Of a DNA stretch of 64,000 bases, positions 47,638 through 56,760 are shown piece by piece (the first letter of the stretch is position 1; every line of letters begins with the position of its first letter). This DNA is from Luteibacter sp. SG786. GTDB taxonomy: Bacteria; Pseudomonadota; Gammaproteobacteria; Xanthomonadales; Rhodanobacteraceae. The position numbers and the translations under genes are program-made. The DNA lies in the NCBI RefSeq assembly GCF_011759605.1, contig NZ_JAAOYX010000001.1, positions 496,001 through 560,000 of the forward strand, read 5' to 3'. The notes beneath the pieces were generated by a model, which did no database searches, was not told the DNA's origin, and saw nothing but the letters and a program-made list of their open reading frames with translations.

Positions 47638-48503
47638 CGCAGCCCGGTGAATTGCAGGTAGGCCGCCAGCAGGCGATCGCCGGCGAGGAACCACACCCAA
47701 CCCGCGGCGGCGATATAGGGTCCGAAGGGAATCGGCACGTCGCGCTGGTGATTTCGGAAAAGCATGAGACCGCCGCCCACCAGGGCGCCGATGAGGGACG
47801 ACAGCATGATGACCGGCAGGATGGACACGGGCCCCATCCACGCGCCGAGGGCGGCCAGCAGTTTGAAGTCGCCGTAGCCCATGCCTTCCTTGCCGGTCAG
47901 CAGCTTGAACAGCCAGTAGACGCTCCACAGGCTCAGGTAGCCGATCAGGGCCGCCAGGATGGCCGAGGAGGGCGCCACCGGCAGCGGCTGCCAGGCGGGA
48001 ATCAGCGACAGGCCCAGGCCGATCCAGAGCAACGGGTAATTGAGTTCGTCCGGCAGGAATTGTGTCCGGGCATCGATGCCGGAGAGGGCGATGAGGAAAA
48101 ACGTGAAGACCAGGCCAGCCAGCGCCGCCGGCGTGGGGCCGAAGTGCCAGACCACCAGGGCGCTGGCCACGCCGGTGAACAGTTCCACCAGCGGATACTG
48201 TGCCGAGATTTTCGAGCCGCAGTAGCGGCAGCGCCCGCGCAGGAACAGCCAGCCCAGTACGGGAACATTGTCGTAGGCGGCCAACCGGTGCTTGCACTTC
48301 GGGCAATGCGAGGCTTCCAATGCCACGCCCGGCGGCTTCGGGTCGTCCACCGGTTCCAGTTCCAGCACCTCGCGCGCCTGCCGGCGCCATTCCCACTGCA
48401 TGCGCGCGGGCGTGCGCAGGATGACGACATTGAGGAAGCTGCCCACGAGCATGCCGAAGACGGCGGCGAGGGCGATCGAGAGGGCGGGCGGGAGTTCGGG
48501 CAT
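47634..48503 (-). CDS. pilD: type IV prepilin peptidase/N-methyltransferase
   Basis: A 289-residue inner-membrane enzyme that cleaves and N-methylates prepilins and type II pseudopilins. The cytoplasmic loop carries the zinc-type motif CPKCKHRL...CRYCGSK, and the aspartyl protease residues sit in SGIDARTQFLPDELNYP and GYGDFKLLAALGAW. About seven or eight membrane helices. Transcribed with coaE; a terminator-like hairpin separates it from pilC. Confidence 0.95.
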   Translation of the reverse strand: MPELPPALSIALAAVFGMLVGSFLNVVILRTPARMQWEWRRQAREVLELEPVDDPKPPGVALEASHCPKCKHRLAAYDNVPVLGWLFLRGRCRYCGSKISAQYPLVELFTGVASALVVWHFGPTPAALAGLVFTFFLIALSGIDARTQFLPDELNYPLLWIGLGLSLIPAWQPLPVAPSSAILAALIGYLSLWSVYWLFKLLTGKEGMGYGDFKLLAALGAWMGPVSILPVIMLSSLIGALVGGGLMLFRNHQRDVPIPFGPYIAAAGWVWFLAGDRLLAAYLQFTGLR

Positions 48504-48520
48504 GGACGGTCCGTGGTCAA

Positions 48521-48552
48521 GAAAAACCCTCCGCCCGCGAAGGCGAAGGGTT
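48521..48552 (-). terminator. rho-independent terminator between pilC and pilD
   Basis: On the minus strand AACCCTTCGCC / GGCGGAGGGTT forms an 11-bp stem (one G-U pair) with a TTCGCG loop, followed by a run of T. It ends 18 bp before the pilD ATG. Confidence 0.85.
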
Positions 48553-48581
48553 CTTATTGTGCCTGCTTGCGGCGGCGGGGA

Positions 48582-49847
48582 TCAGACCGTGCCGGCGAGC
48601 TTGAAGATGGGGAGGTAGAGGGAGATCACCATGCCGCCCACGAGGACGCCGAGGATGATCATGATGAACGGTTCGAGCAGGCTGCTCAGCGTGTCCACCG
48701 CCGTGTTCACCTCCTCCTCGTAGAATTCCGCGACCTTGAACAGCATGTGGTCGAGGGAACCCGATTCCTCGCCGATGGCGGTCATCTGCACCACCATGTT
48801 CGGAAAGAGGTTGGTCTGGCGCATGGATAGCTGCAACTGGTGGCCGACCGCGATGTCATCGCGCATCTGCTTCACGGCATCGCCATAGACCACGCTGCCG
48901 GTGGCCCCGGACACGGCGTCCAGAGCCTCGACGAGTGGCACACCGGCGTGGAACGTGACGCCGAGCGTGCGGGCGAAACGGGCGATGGCCGACTTGTGCA
49001 GCAGATCGCCGATGACCGGGATGCGCAGGGAGAAGCGGTCCAGGAAATGGGCGAACTTCTCGGAGCGCTTCTTGAAGAAGATGACTAGGAACACGGAGCC
49101 CACGATGCTTCCGATCACAGCCCACCAATACGACTGCATGAACTTCGACGCCGCGACCACGAACTGGGTAGGGGCGGGAAGCTCAGCCTTCGCTTCAGCG
49201 AATGTCTGCTGGAATACCGGCACGACGAACAGCAACAGGATCATCGAGACCAGCAGCGCCACCACCAAGACCATGACGGGGTAGAAGAGCGCCTTCTTGA
49301 TCTTCGACTTAATGCTCTCCATGCGCTCTTTGTAGGTGGCAACGGTGTCGAGTACGGTGTCGAGCACACCCGCCGATTCACCGGCATGGACCAGGTTGCG
49401 ATAGAGCTCGTCGAACTGCACCGGATACTGCGCAAGGGCCTCATGCAGGGAGGCGCCGCCTTCGATCGAACTCTTCACGTCGATCAGCATGTTCTTGAAG
49501 CGGACGTTCTTCTGCCCGTTGGCGATGATGTCGAACGCCTGCACCATGGGCACGCCGGACGCCATCATGGTGGCGATCTGGCGGCTGAAGATCGCGACGT
49601 CCCGCGGTTTGACCGCGCTACCGGAAGACCCGAAAAGTGGTTTGGCCTTCTCGCGCACCGTTTGCGGGTTCATGCCCTGACGGCGCAGCTCCGCCTTCAC
49701 CAGCGCGGCGTTTTTCGCCTGCATCTCGCCCTTCATGCGCTTGCCGCGCTTGTCGAGGGCGGTCCAGTCGTACATGACCAGCTTGTTGACTTCGGCGCGC
49801 GCGGCGCCAATGGCGCGCGCGTTCTTAGTGGCGGTGGCGGTAGCCAT
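48582..49847 (-). CDS. pilC: type IV pilus inner-membrane platform protein
   Basis: A 421-residue GspF/PilC-type polytopic protein. Two cytoplasmic helical domains (about 80-190 and 285-390) with SRQIATMMASGVPMVQAF and ARTLGVTFHAGVPLVEAL, each followed by membrane helices (about 183-215, 230-255, 390-415), fit the family. It seats the PilB and PilT motors. A GC hairpin lies just upstream, and pilB lies 144 bp away. Confidence 0.95.
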   Translation of the reverse strand: MATATATKNARAIGAARAEVNKLVMYDWTALDKRGKRMKGEMQAKNAALVKAELRRQGMNPQTVREKAKPLFGSSGSAVKPRDVAIFSRQIATMMASGVPMVQAFDIIANGQKNVRFKNMLIDVKSSIEGGASLHEALAQYPVQFDELYRNLVHAGESAGVLDTVLDTVATYKERMESIKSKIKKALFYPVMVLVVALLVSMILLLFVVPVFQQTFAEAKAELPAPTQFVVAASKFMQSYWWAVIGSIVGSVFLVIFFKKRSEKFAHFLDRFSLRIPVIGDLLHKSAIARFARTLGVTFHAGVPLVEALDAVSGATGSVVYGDAVKQMRDDIAVGHQLQLSMRQTNLFPNMVVQMTAIGEESGSLDHMLFKVAEFYEEEVNTAVDTLSSLLEPFIMIILGVLVGGMVISLYLPIFKLAGTV

Positions 49848-49879
49848 GGCGCGGTGTTCCCCCCGGGTTGATGCGTCGT

Positions 49880-49901
49880 GGCCGCCCCTGACGGGACGGC
49901 C
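49880..49901 (-). other. GC hairpin in the pilC leader
   Basis: GGCCGCCCC-TGAC-GGGACGGCC forms a 9-bp stem (one G-T pair) 33 bp before pilC, in the 144-bp gap where pilA usually sits. The following T-rich stretch is weak, so it may be a partial terminator or attenuator. No promoter is clear in the gap. Confidence 0.45.
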
Positions 49902-49991
49902 CCTGTTCTTATTCTAGTTTGAACGGTAGGGCTGGTGCCTTTCTGCCGTCTGGCGCACATCTTCACATGCCGCGGCGACCGCGGGCAGCCG

Positions 49992-51719
49992 TCAGTCCTT
50001 GGTGACGCGGTTGATCTCCGCCAGGCTGGTGACCCCGTTCCGCACCTTCAGCAGGGCCGAGGCACGCAGGTCGTTGATGCCGGCCTTTTTCGCCACTTCA
50101 GCGATCTGCATGGCGTTGCCGCCCTCCAAGACGATCTTCTGGATGTCCTCGACCATGGGCATGACCTGGTAGATGCCGACGCGGCCCTTATAGCCTTCGT
50201 TGCAGCTGTCGCAGCCGACGGCCTCGTAGATGGTGATGCCCTGGTCGATTTCTTCCTGGGTAAAACCCTCGGCCAGCAAGGCCGCCGGCGGCAGCTGGAT
50301 CGGCCGCTTGCAGTCGTGCAGGCGCCGCGCCAGGCGCTGGGCGATGATCAGGGTGACCGACGACGTGATGTTGTAGGGCGCGATGCCCATGTTCATCAGG
50401 CGCGAGATGGTCTGCGGCGCGTCGTTGGTGTGCAGCGTGGAAAGCACCATGTGGCCGGTCTGCGCCGCCTTCACCGCGATTTCGGCGGTTTCGAGATCGC
50501 GGATTTCGCCGACCATGATCACGTCCGGATCCTGGCGCAGGAACGAGCGCAGGGCCGCCGCGAAGGTCATGCCGCGTTTGGTGTTCTGCTGGACCTGGTT
50601 GATGCCCTCGACGCGGATTTCGACCGGGTCTTCCACCGTGGAGATGTTGCGCCCCTCGGTGTTGAGAATGTTGAGGGCGGTGTAGAGCGACACCGTTTTG
50701 CCCGAGCCGGTGGGGCCGGTGACCAGCACCATACCGTAAGGTTTTTCGATGGCGTCGAGGTACAGCTTCTTTTGCGCGTCCTCGTAGCCCAGCTTGTCGA
50801 TGCCCAGTTTGGCCGAGGAGCCGTCGAGGATACGCAGCACGATCTTCTCGCCGAACAGCGTCGGCAGGGTGCTCACGCGGAAGTCGATGGCGCGGGTCTT
50901 GGTCAGGTTGAGCTTGATGCGGCCGTCCTGAGGCACGCGGCGTTCCGCGATGTCCAGGCCGCTCATGACCTTGATGCGCGAAGCGATGCGGTTGCCCAGC
51001 TTGATCGGGGCGGTGGCGACGACGCGCAGGATGCCGTCCATGCGCAGGCGCACGCGGTAGACCGTCTCGAAGGGCTCGAAATGGATATCCGAGGCGCCAC
51101 GCTTGATGGCGTCCACCAGGATCTTGTTCACGAACTTGACGACCGGTGCGTCGTCGTTGGCGTTGGCATCGATGCCCGTGGCGCCTTCGCCGTCTTCCTC
51201 GCCGCCTTCCAGCGCCAGGTCTTCCAGGCCATGGTCCTCGAACCCAGGGACGTTGGCACTCATGGCGGAGAGCGCGGTATCGATGATCCGGCGCAGTTGC
51301 CCGCGCTCGACCAGGACCGGCTCGACCATATGGTTCGAGTGGAACTTGATCTCGTCGAGGGCGTGCGACTGCATCGGATCGGCGATGCCGACGAACAGGC
51401 GCTTGCCGCGCTTGAAGAGAGGCAGGGCCTGGTGCTTGGTGATGAGCGCTTCCGTAACCAGATCCAGCGGCATGTTCGCCGCAGCCATCCCCCCGATGTC
51501 CATCAGGGGCATGCCGAATTCGGCCGAGGCCACCTGGGACAGCTTGGCGCTGTCGACCAGGTTGTGGTCCACCAGCCAGGCGGAAAGGGAGACACGCTTC
51601 TCGGCGGCGTCCTGCACAGCCTTGCGGACGTCGGCCTCCGGCAGCACGCTCTCCGTGACGAGGCGGCGCGCCATGCCGGTCAGGCCAGCCAGGATCGGCG
51701 TATGCATTTGTGAAGCCAT
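49992..51719 (-). CDS. pilB: type IV pilus extension ATPase
   Basis: A 575-residue hexameric ATPase powering pilus assembly. It has an N-terminal MshEN-type domain (about 1-150), then the catalytic domain with Walker A GPTGSGKT at 335-342 (Lys341), the Asp box STVEDPVEI, Walker B VGEIRD and the tetracysteine zinc site (CKRP...CDSCNEGYKGRVGI). The N-terminal domain family can bind cyclic-di-GMP, relevant to the operon at 44 kb. Confidence 0.96.
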   Translation of the reverse strand: MASQMHTPILAGLTGMARRLVTESVLPEADVRKAVQDAAEKRVSLSAWLVDHNLVDSAKLSQVASAEFGMPLMDIGGMAAANMPLDLVTEALITKHQALPLFKRGKRLFVGIADPMQSHALDEIKFHSNHMVEPVLVERGQLRRIIDTALSAMSANVPGFEDHGLEDLALEGGEEDGEGATGIDANANDDAPVVKFVNKILVDAIKRGASDIHFEPFETVYRVRLRMDGILRVVATAPIKLGNRIASRIKVMSGLDIAERRVPQDGRIKLNLTKTRAIDFRVSTLPTLFGEKIVLRILDGSSAKLGIDKLGYEDAQKKLYLDAIEKPYGMVLVTGPTGSGKTVSLYTALNILNTEGRNISTVEDPVEIRVEGINQVQQNTKRGMTFAAALRSFLRQDPDVIMVGEIRDLETAEIAVKAAQTGHMVLSTLHTNDAPQTISRLMNMGIAPYNITSSVTLIIAQRLARRLHDCKRPIQLPPAALLAEGFTQEEIDQGITIYEAVGCDSCNEGYKGRVGIYQVMPMVEDIQKIVLEGGNAMQIAEVAKKAGINDLRASALLKVRNGVTSLAEINRVTKD

Positions 51720-51759
51720 CTGGACGTTTCCCCGAGATACGCGCCTGAATCTACTCTAG

Positions 51760-51765
51760 ATTATA
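51760..51765 (-). promoter_or_regulatory. possible -10 element of pilB
   Basis: TATAAT on the minus strand 41 bp before the pilB ATG, in an AT-rich patch. No clear -35 or sigma-54 GG/GC pair is seen. Confidence 0.35.
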
Positions 51766-51886
51766 GGATTGGTCACGCTAGGCGGTGTGATGGGGCGAGG
51801 GGGCCGATGGGCTCGCGGTCCGCGGTGCCCTTCTCGTTTCCCGACGCCGATATCCCTTATGATTCAACGACCATGGGGGAGATATC

Positions 51887-52744
51887 TTGAGCCGTATAAG
51901 CATCATCCTGCCCGCCAAGAACGAGGCGGCAGCCCTGAAAGATCTTCTGCCCCGATTGACTGCTGCCCAGCCTGGGGCGGAGATCATCGTGGTTGATGAT
52001 GGGTCGACGGACGATACCAGGGCCGTGTGCGCAAGCAATGGCGTCGCCTGCCTCTCGGCTCCCTATTCCATGGGTAACGGTGCCGCGATCAAGCGTGGCG
52101 CCCGGGCGGCGGCGGGGGACATCCTCGTGTTCATGGATGGGGACGGGCAGCACGATCCGGCCGATATCGCGCGCCTGCTGGCGCGCCTGGACGAGGGCTA
52201 TGACATGGTTGTCGGCGCGCGCTCGTGGGAAAGTCAGGCGGGTGTCGGGCGTGGCCTTGCGAACACGCTCTACAACTGGCTGGCCAGCCGGATGACAGGG
52301 CAGGTCGTGGCAGACCTTACGTCAGGATTCCGCGTGGCGCGCGCCACCCGATTCCGCGAATTCATCCATCTTCTGCCGAACGGCTTCTCCTACCCCACGA
52401 CGAGTACGATGGCGTTCTTTCGCAGCGCCTACGGCGTGGCCTACGAGCCGATCAAGGCGGCGGAGCGAGTCGGCAAAAGCCACATCAGGCCGATCCGGGA
52501 CGGGCTTCGCTTCCTTCTGATCATCTTCAAGATTGCTACGCTGTACTCTCCTCTCAAACTGTTCGTGCCGGTGAGCGCCGCGTTCTTCTTGCTCGGCTGC
52601 GCCAACTACGCATTCACGTTCCTCACCCATGCCCGCCTGACCAACGGCAGCACGTTGATGTGGAGTGCCGCCGTGATCGTTTTCCTCATCGGTCTGGTCT
52701 CCGAGCAGATCACCGCGTTGACGTACCGCCCCACCGACTCGTGA
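51887..52744 (+). CDS. GT2 glycosyltransferase, dolichyl-phosphate-mannose-synthase-like
   Basis: A 285-residue GT-A enzyme with two C-terminal membrane helices (about 223-245 and 258-275). The nucleotide-sugar motifs are ISIILPAKNEAAAL, VVDDGSTDDT and FMDGDGQHDP (the DxD). Such enzymes usually transfer a sugar to a polyprenyl phosphate, giving a lipid-linked donor for GT-C enzymes. The TTG start has GGGGGAG 5 bp upstream. First of three coupled plus-strand genes. Confidence 0.88.
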   Translation: MSRISIILPAKNEAAALKDLLPRLTAAQPGAEIIVVDDGSTDDTRAVCASNGVACLSAPYSMGNGAAIKRGARAAAGDILVFMDGDGQHDPADIARLLARLDEGYDMVVGARSWESQAGVGRGLANTLYNWLASRMTGQVVADLTSGFRVARATRFREFIHLLPNGFSYPTTSTMAFFRSAYGVAYEPIKAAERVGKSHIRPIRDGLRFLLIIFKIATLYSPLKLFVPVSAAFFLLGCANYAFTFLTHARLTNGSTLMWSAAVIVFLIGLVSEQITALTYRPTDS

Positions 52745-53895
52745 GCGCGGCGCGGCCCACGCTAATTCTGATCACCCGGAACCTGCCGCCGTTGCGTGGG
52801 GGCATGGAGCGCCTGAACCTGCACATGGCAATGGGTCTGGCCGATCGTTTCCATGTATTGGTACTGGGACCGCGGGGTGCTCGGGCGGCACTGCCCGCGA
52901 CCATCGAGGTTCGCGACTGCGGCGGCGGAACCCTCATGTCCTTTCTTGTCGCGGCGTGCGCCCAGGCTCTGCTCGCGGCACGGCGGTCGCCGCCGGCCTG
53001 GGTGGTCGCCGGTAGCGGCCTGACGGCGCCGCTCGCATGGCTGGCGTCCCGTGCGTCCCGCGCGCGTGCCGCCGTTTACGTGCACGGCCTCGACATCGTC
53101 GTCCGGCATCCGGTTTACCGCACCCTCTGGCTTCCCTTCATTCGCCGCATGGACCTATGTATCGCGAACAGCGCAAACACGGCCCGGCTCGCACGCGAAG
53201 TGGGGGTTCCGGCTGATCGCATAGTGGTGATCCATCCGGGGGTGACACTCCCAGAACACATGCCGTCGGCTGATGCGGGCGCCGCCTTTCGCCACAAGCA
53301 CGCACTGGAAGGACGGCGCGTGCTGTTGTCCGTTGGCCGCATGACCGAACGGAAGGGCTTGCGGGAGTTCGTCCGCGGCGCCTTGCCCGCGATTCTGCGT
53401 GCGCATCCCAATACCTTGTTGGTGATCGTCGGCGACGAAGCGCCCGACGCACTTGCCGGCGCGGCACCAGGCGCCTGGTGCCGACTGCTCGATGAGGCCA
53501 GGGACGCTGGCCTGGGGGAAGCGCTCGTGCACCTGGGGCCCATCGACGACGAGCACCTGGCCATCGCGTACGCAAGCAGCGACGTTCATGTGTTTCCCGT
53601 CAGGGATCTGCCCGGCGACGTGGAGGGATTCGGCATGGTCGCCGTGGAAGCGGCGGCGCACGGGTTGCCCACCGTGGCGTTCGCGGTCGGCGGCGTGCCA
53701 GACGCGGTGTCCGACGGCGTCACGGGGTATCTCGTCGACGCCAACGACTACGACGCATTCGCTCGCCGGGTGATCCGGATCCTGGACGGCGAGAGGAGCC
53801 GGCCCGACGTGCTGGTCGAGCGTGCTCGCTCTTTCGCCTGGTCGGAGTTCGATCGCCGCATGCACCACGCACTGGCGAGCGACGGGAAGCTATGA
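52741..53895 (+). CDS. GT4 family glycosyltransferase
   Basis: A 384-residue GT-B enzyme. N-terminal acceptor domain with NLPPLRGGMERLNLHMA; C-terminal donor domain with LLSVGRMTERKGLREFV and the E-x7-E motif in EGFGMVAVEAAAHGLPTVAF. GTG start overlaps the preceding stop (GTGA). The sugar transferred cannot be told from sequence. Confidence 0.9.
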   Translation: MSAARPTLILITRNLPPLRGGMERLNLHMAMGLADRFHVLVLGPRGARAALPATIEVRDCGGGTLMSFLVAACAQALLAARRSPPAWVVAGSGLTAPLAWLASRASRARAAVYVHGLDIVVRHPVYRTLWLPFIRRMDLCIANSANTARLAREVGVPADRIVVIHPGVTLPEHMPSADAGAAFRHKHALEGRRVLLSVGRMTERKGLREFVRGALPAILRAHPNTLLVIVGDEAPDALAGAAPGAWCRLLDEARDAGLGEALVHLGPIDDEHLAIAYASSDVHVFPVRDLPGDVEGFGMVAVEAAAHGLPTVAFAVGGVPDAVSDGVTGYLVDANDYDAFARRVIRILDGERSRPDVLVERARSFAWSEFDRRMHHALASDGKL

Positions 53896-54638
53896 TGCCG
53901 GAACGCCAGGGCCACGTCGTTTCCGATCTCGCATCGCGACGCCTGAAGGGGCTGAAGATCGAACGCTTGCTGGGCCTCGTTCCAGGGGCGCGCCGTCGGT
54001 TACTGGAAATCGGATGCGGCTCTGGCGGTATTTCGCATTACTTCGCCACGCATCCGCAACTGGACCTGGACGTGGACGCTGTCGACGTGACGGACAGCAG
54101 AGGAATCACGGACGGATATCGCTTCCATCAAGTCGACGGTACGGCTCTTCCTTTTCTCGACGGCGAATTCGATATCGTGCTCAGCAACCACGTCATCGAA
54201 CACGTGGGCGAGCGTTCCGAGCAGATGCATCACCTGCGTGAGATCTGGCGCGTACTGCGACAAGACGGTACGTGCTACCTCGCCGTACCCAATCGTTGGA
54301 TGTTGGTGGAGCCCCACTATCGCCTAGCCTTTCTCAGCTGGCTGCCGATATCCATGCGCACGGCATACCTGCGACTGTCCGGCAAAGGAACATTCTACGA
54401 CTGCCTTCCGCTATCGATGGGGGAGCTGGAAGACATGCTGGACGAAGCCGGATTCGCATACCGCAACGTCTGCGTGGACGCCCTGGGCGAGACGCTGTCC
54501 ATCGAACGTCCCGGCGGTGTGCGGAAGTTGCTTAGGCGTGTCCCGCGCAAGGTGTGGGAACGGCTGCGTCCCGCCATTCCAACGTTGATCTACGTCCTTC
54601 GTAAGGATAGTCCGCCGTTGACGGTACCGCACAGGTAA
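53892..54638 (+). CDS. class I SAM-dependent methyltransferase
   Basis: A 248-residue methyltransferase with the SAM motif LLEIGCGSGG (38-46) and post-motifs VDAVDVTD and FDIVLSNHVIEHVGE (Methyltransf_11 type). By context it modifies a glycan or glycolipid intermediate. Overlaps the GT4 gene by 4 bp; its 3' end runs 49 bp into the opposing GT2 gene. Confidence 0.88.
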   Translation: MMPERQGHVVSDLASRRLKGLKIERLLGLVPGARRRLLEIGCGSGGISHYFATHPQLDLDVDAVDVTDSRGITDGYRFHQVDGTALPFLDGEFDIVLSNHVIEHVGERSEQMHHLREIWRVLRQDGTCYLAVPNRWMLVEPHYRLAFLSWLPISMRTAYLRLSGKGTFYDCLPLSMGELEDMLDEAGFAYRNVCVDALGETLSIERPGGVRKLLRRVPRKVWERLRPAIPTLIYVLRKDSPPLTVPHR

Positions 54639-55534
54639 CAGGCGGCCACTACCGCGCGAACCAGTGCGAGGCGCCATGCGAGCGGTATCCACGGGCTGTT
54701 CAGGCGTTTGTCGAGCATCGCGATCGCGGCCTTGGCCAAGCGGGTCGATAAAGGCTCGATCGATCGGAGCCATGGGCGGCATCGCGCGTCGAGCTTCCCG
54801 TAACCAATCAGGCGATAGGCCTCGGGATGCTTTTCCTGGAAGCGTATTGCAGGTGCGCCGCCGGCTTCCGCCATCTTCTCGCAGACCTTGCGAAGCTCCA
54901 GCGCGTCGCGATGGACGACCCGGGCGCAATGCGCCCACTGGAAAGCATGTCCACTGTTTGCCATGCGCAGGAACAGATCCCTGTCCTCGAATCCGTAACC
55001 CTGGTAACCCTCGTCGAATCCACCCGTGTCGATGAACAGCTTCCGGGTAGTCATGACGTTCTGCGAGGACCCGCCGATGGCGATCCCCTGCGCTTCCGAC
55101 GCACGCACCCTGCGCCGGGTCGCCCCCGCCTGGTACGCATGCCAGAAGCCGTCGTCGGCACCGTCGACGAGGCCCATCGACACGTTTGCTCCGCTTTCCA
55201 GCACGGCAAGGTGCGCCTCGAGGAATCCGGGATCGGATGGAACGCAGTCGCTGTCGAGGAAAAGCAGGTATCCGTCCTGCGCATGCGCGGCTCCGTGGTT
55301 TCTCGCCGCGCTTCGACCGGCGTTCCGTTCCAGAGTCAGTACATCGACGGTCGGAAGGCCCAGGCGACTGACGAGTGCGCCGCTTCCGTCGCCCGACGCG
55401 TCGTCGACCACGATTATCTTCAGCCGGTAGTCCGGGGGCAGGCGGCAGGCGTGCAGCGCTTCGACCACGGCAGCCGTGAGGACGCCGCTACGAAACATGG
55501 GAATCACGACAGTGATGGCGGCCGCGGTGTTCAT
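54590..55534 (-). CDS. GT2 glycosyltransferase
   Basis: A 314-residue GT-A enzyme with ITVVIPMFRS, IIVVDDASGDGSG, FLDSDCVPSDP (DxD) and GGFDEGYQGYGFEDRDLFLR (acceptor-side ED motif). Last gene of the long minus-strand glycan operon; its stop lies 49 bp inside the convergent methyltransferase gene, so both C-termini are read from the same DNA. The start overlaps the neighbouring phosphotransferase stop (ATGA). Confidence 0.9.
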   Translation of the reverse strand: MNTAAAITVVIPMFRSGVLTAAVVEALHACRLPPDYRLKIIVVDDASGDGSGALVSRLGLPTVDVLTLERNAGRSAARNHGAAHAQDGYLLFLDSDCVPSDPGFLEAHLAVLESGANVSMGLVDGADDGFWHAYQAGATRRRVRASEAQGIAIGGSSQNVMTTRKLFIDTGGFDEGYQGYGFEDRDLFLRMANSGHAFQWAHCARVVHRDALELRKVCEKMAEAGGAPAIRFQEKHPEAYRLIGYGKLDARCRPWLRSIEPLSTRLAKAAIAMLDKRLNSPWIPLAWRLALVRAVVAACYLCGTVNGGLSLRRT

Positions 55535-56760
55535 GCTCGATGCCCGCCTGGCTGTCGCAAGTGGCGAAGCACGGCGTCCACTGCGTCCGCGGGGTCATGG
55601 TCGTCGAAAGCGATCGCACGAAGGCGGGCTCGCTCGTCGCGGTATCCATCGTGTCGCAACTGCTCGTCGAGGTTACGGAGCAAGTCGTCCCATGTGGTCG
55701 ACCGGGCCCCGGGGGTCATATCCGTCAGTTCGAACTGGATGTCCCGATGCGCCACATAACGCTCAAGGTCGGGCATGTGGAAAAGAATGGGACGATCCGC
55801 CATCAGGAAATCCATGTAGATGGAGGAATAATCAGTGACCAGCGCGTCGACCAGCCTAAGCAGCGGGTATACGTCCAGACGAGGCGCATAGACGGCGGCA
55901 ATCTCGCTGTCGATCGACACATGGGTGCGGTCTAGCGGGTGCATCTTGACGATGAGTCGGACGCCCCGCGCACGGCAGAATGTCTCCAGCACCTCTCGCT
56001 CGCCTGTCGACATGGGCAGCGAGTCGCTGCCGTCGTCGCGGAAGGTGGGGGCCACGAGCACCAGCTTCAGTCCACGCTGCGACCATGACGCCGCGCGGGC
56101 AAGCGTATCGACGTCGGTGCCGATCGATACCAGCGTCGTATGCGCGATCGGCTGACGGCCGAAGGTGTTTCGTGGGTAGTTCGCGGCCAGCAAGCCGTCG
56201 CTGAGGAAAGCCCGCTCGAAGAGTTCGCGCGCGTAGAAACGCGAGGTGGCGAGCACGGCGTCATAGCGGTATAGCCGCCCCGCCAGTTGGTAGAGCACGC
56301 ATCGCAGCCGGAACAGCGCCGGGTTCGGTTGCTCCATGCGCCAGCGATCGAGTTCGATGCGCTTGAAGCCGACCCCATGCCACAGCTGGACGACCCGGGC
56401 ATCGGCCAATAGTCCGTAGCGCCCACGCTGGCTCCACTCCGTGGTATCGACCACGGCTGCGCCCGCACGCAGCAGAAACCATGCCGCGCCGAGGCTCGGA
56501 TAGCGAACCACCTGGGCGCCGGCCCGCTGCAGGGCCTTGGCGACGTTGGCGTGCGAGGTGACATAGACGACGCGCCACGTCGGGTCCGACTGCGCCCCGA
56601 TGAAGAAATACTTGCAGTTGTCGACGAAGTGCCCGTCGCCGCGCCCCAGAACGGCGATCCAGTCCGTCCGCCTGGGAATGAGCAAACGCAGCGGCAGGAA
56701 CAGCAACCAGATCAATGCCCCGGCCGCGGCACGCGCGACCACGCCGGTCGCGCCCTTCAT
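55531..56760 (-). CDS. CDP-glycerol/CDP-ribitol phosphotransferase-like protein
   Basis: A 409-residue protein of the teichoic-acid polymerase family (PF04464). A short hydrophobic N-terminal patch (about 13-29) is followed by VVQLWHGVGFKRI, KMHPLDRTH and LVTDYSSIYMDFL, the family's catalytic and donor-binding motifs (the HG and DYSS signatures). Members transfer glycerol- or ribitol-phosphate from a CDP donor. The CDP-polyol synthase-like gene two places upstream suggests CDP-ribitol as donor. Coupled to FkbM by ATGA. Confidence 0.85.
   Translation of the reverse strand: MKGATGVVARAAAGALIWLLFLPLRLLIPRRTDWIAVLGRGDGHFVDNCKYFFIGAQSDPTWRVVYVTSHANVAKALQRAGAQVVRYPSLGAAWFLLRAGAAVVDTTEWSQRGRYGLLADARVVQLWHGVGFKRIELDRWRMEQPNPALFRLRCVLYQLAGRLYRYDAVLATSRFYARELFERAFLSDGLLAANYPRNTFGRQPIAHTTLVSIGTDVDTLARAASWSQRGLKLVLVAPTFRDDGSDSLPMSTGEREVLETFCRARGVRLIVKMHPLDRTHVSIDSEIAAVYAPRLDVYPLLRLVDALVTDYSSIYMDFLMADRPILFHMPDLERYVAHRDIQFELTDMTPGARSTTWDDLLRNLDEQLRHDGYRDERARLRAIAFDDHDPADAVDAVLRHLRQPGGHRA

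Noticed and set aside
49935-51713. 592-codon frame antisense to pilB
   Set aside because: A mirror frame of pilB with no recognisable domain.
51846-51853. GCCGATAT resembling a sigma-28 -10 box before the first GT2 gene
   Set aside because: No TAAA element lies 11 bp upstream, unlike the match at 44274-44300.
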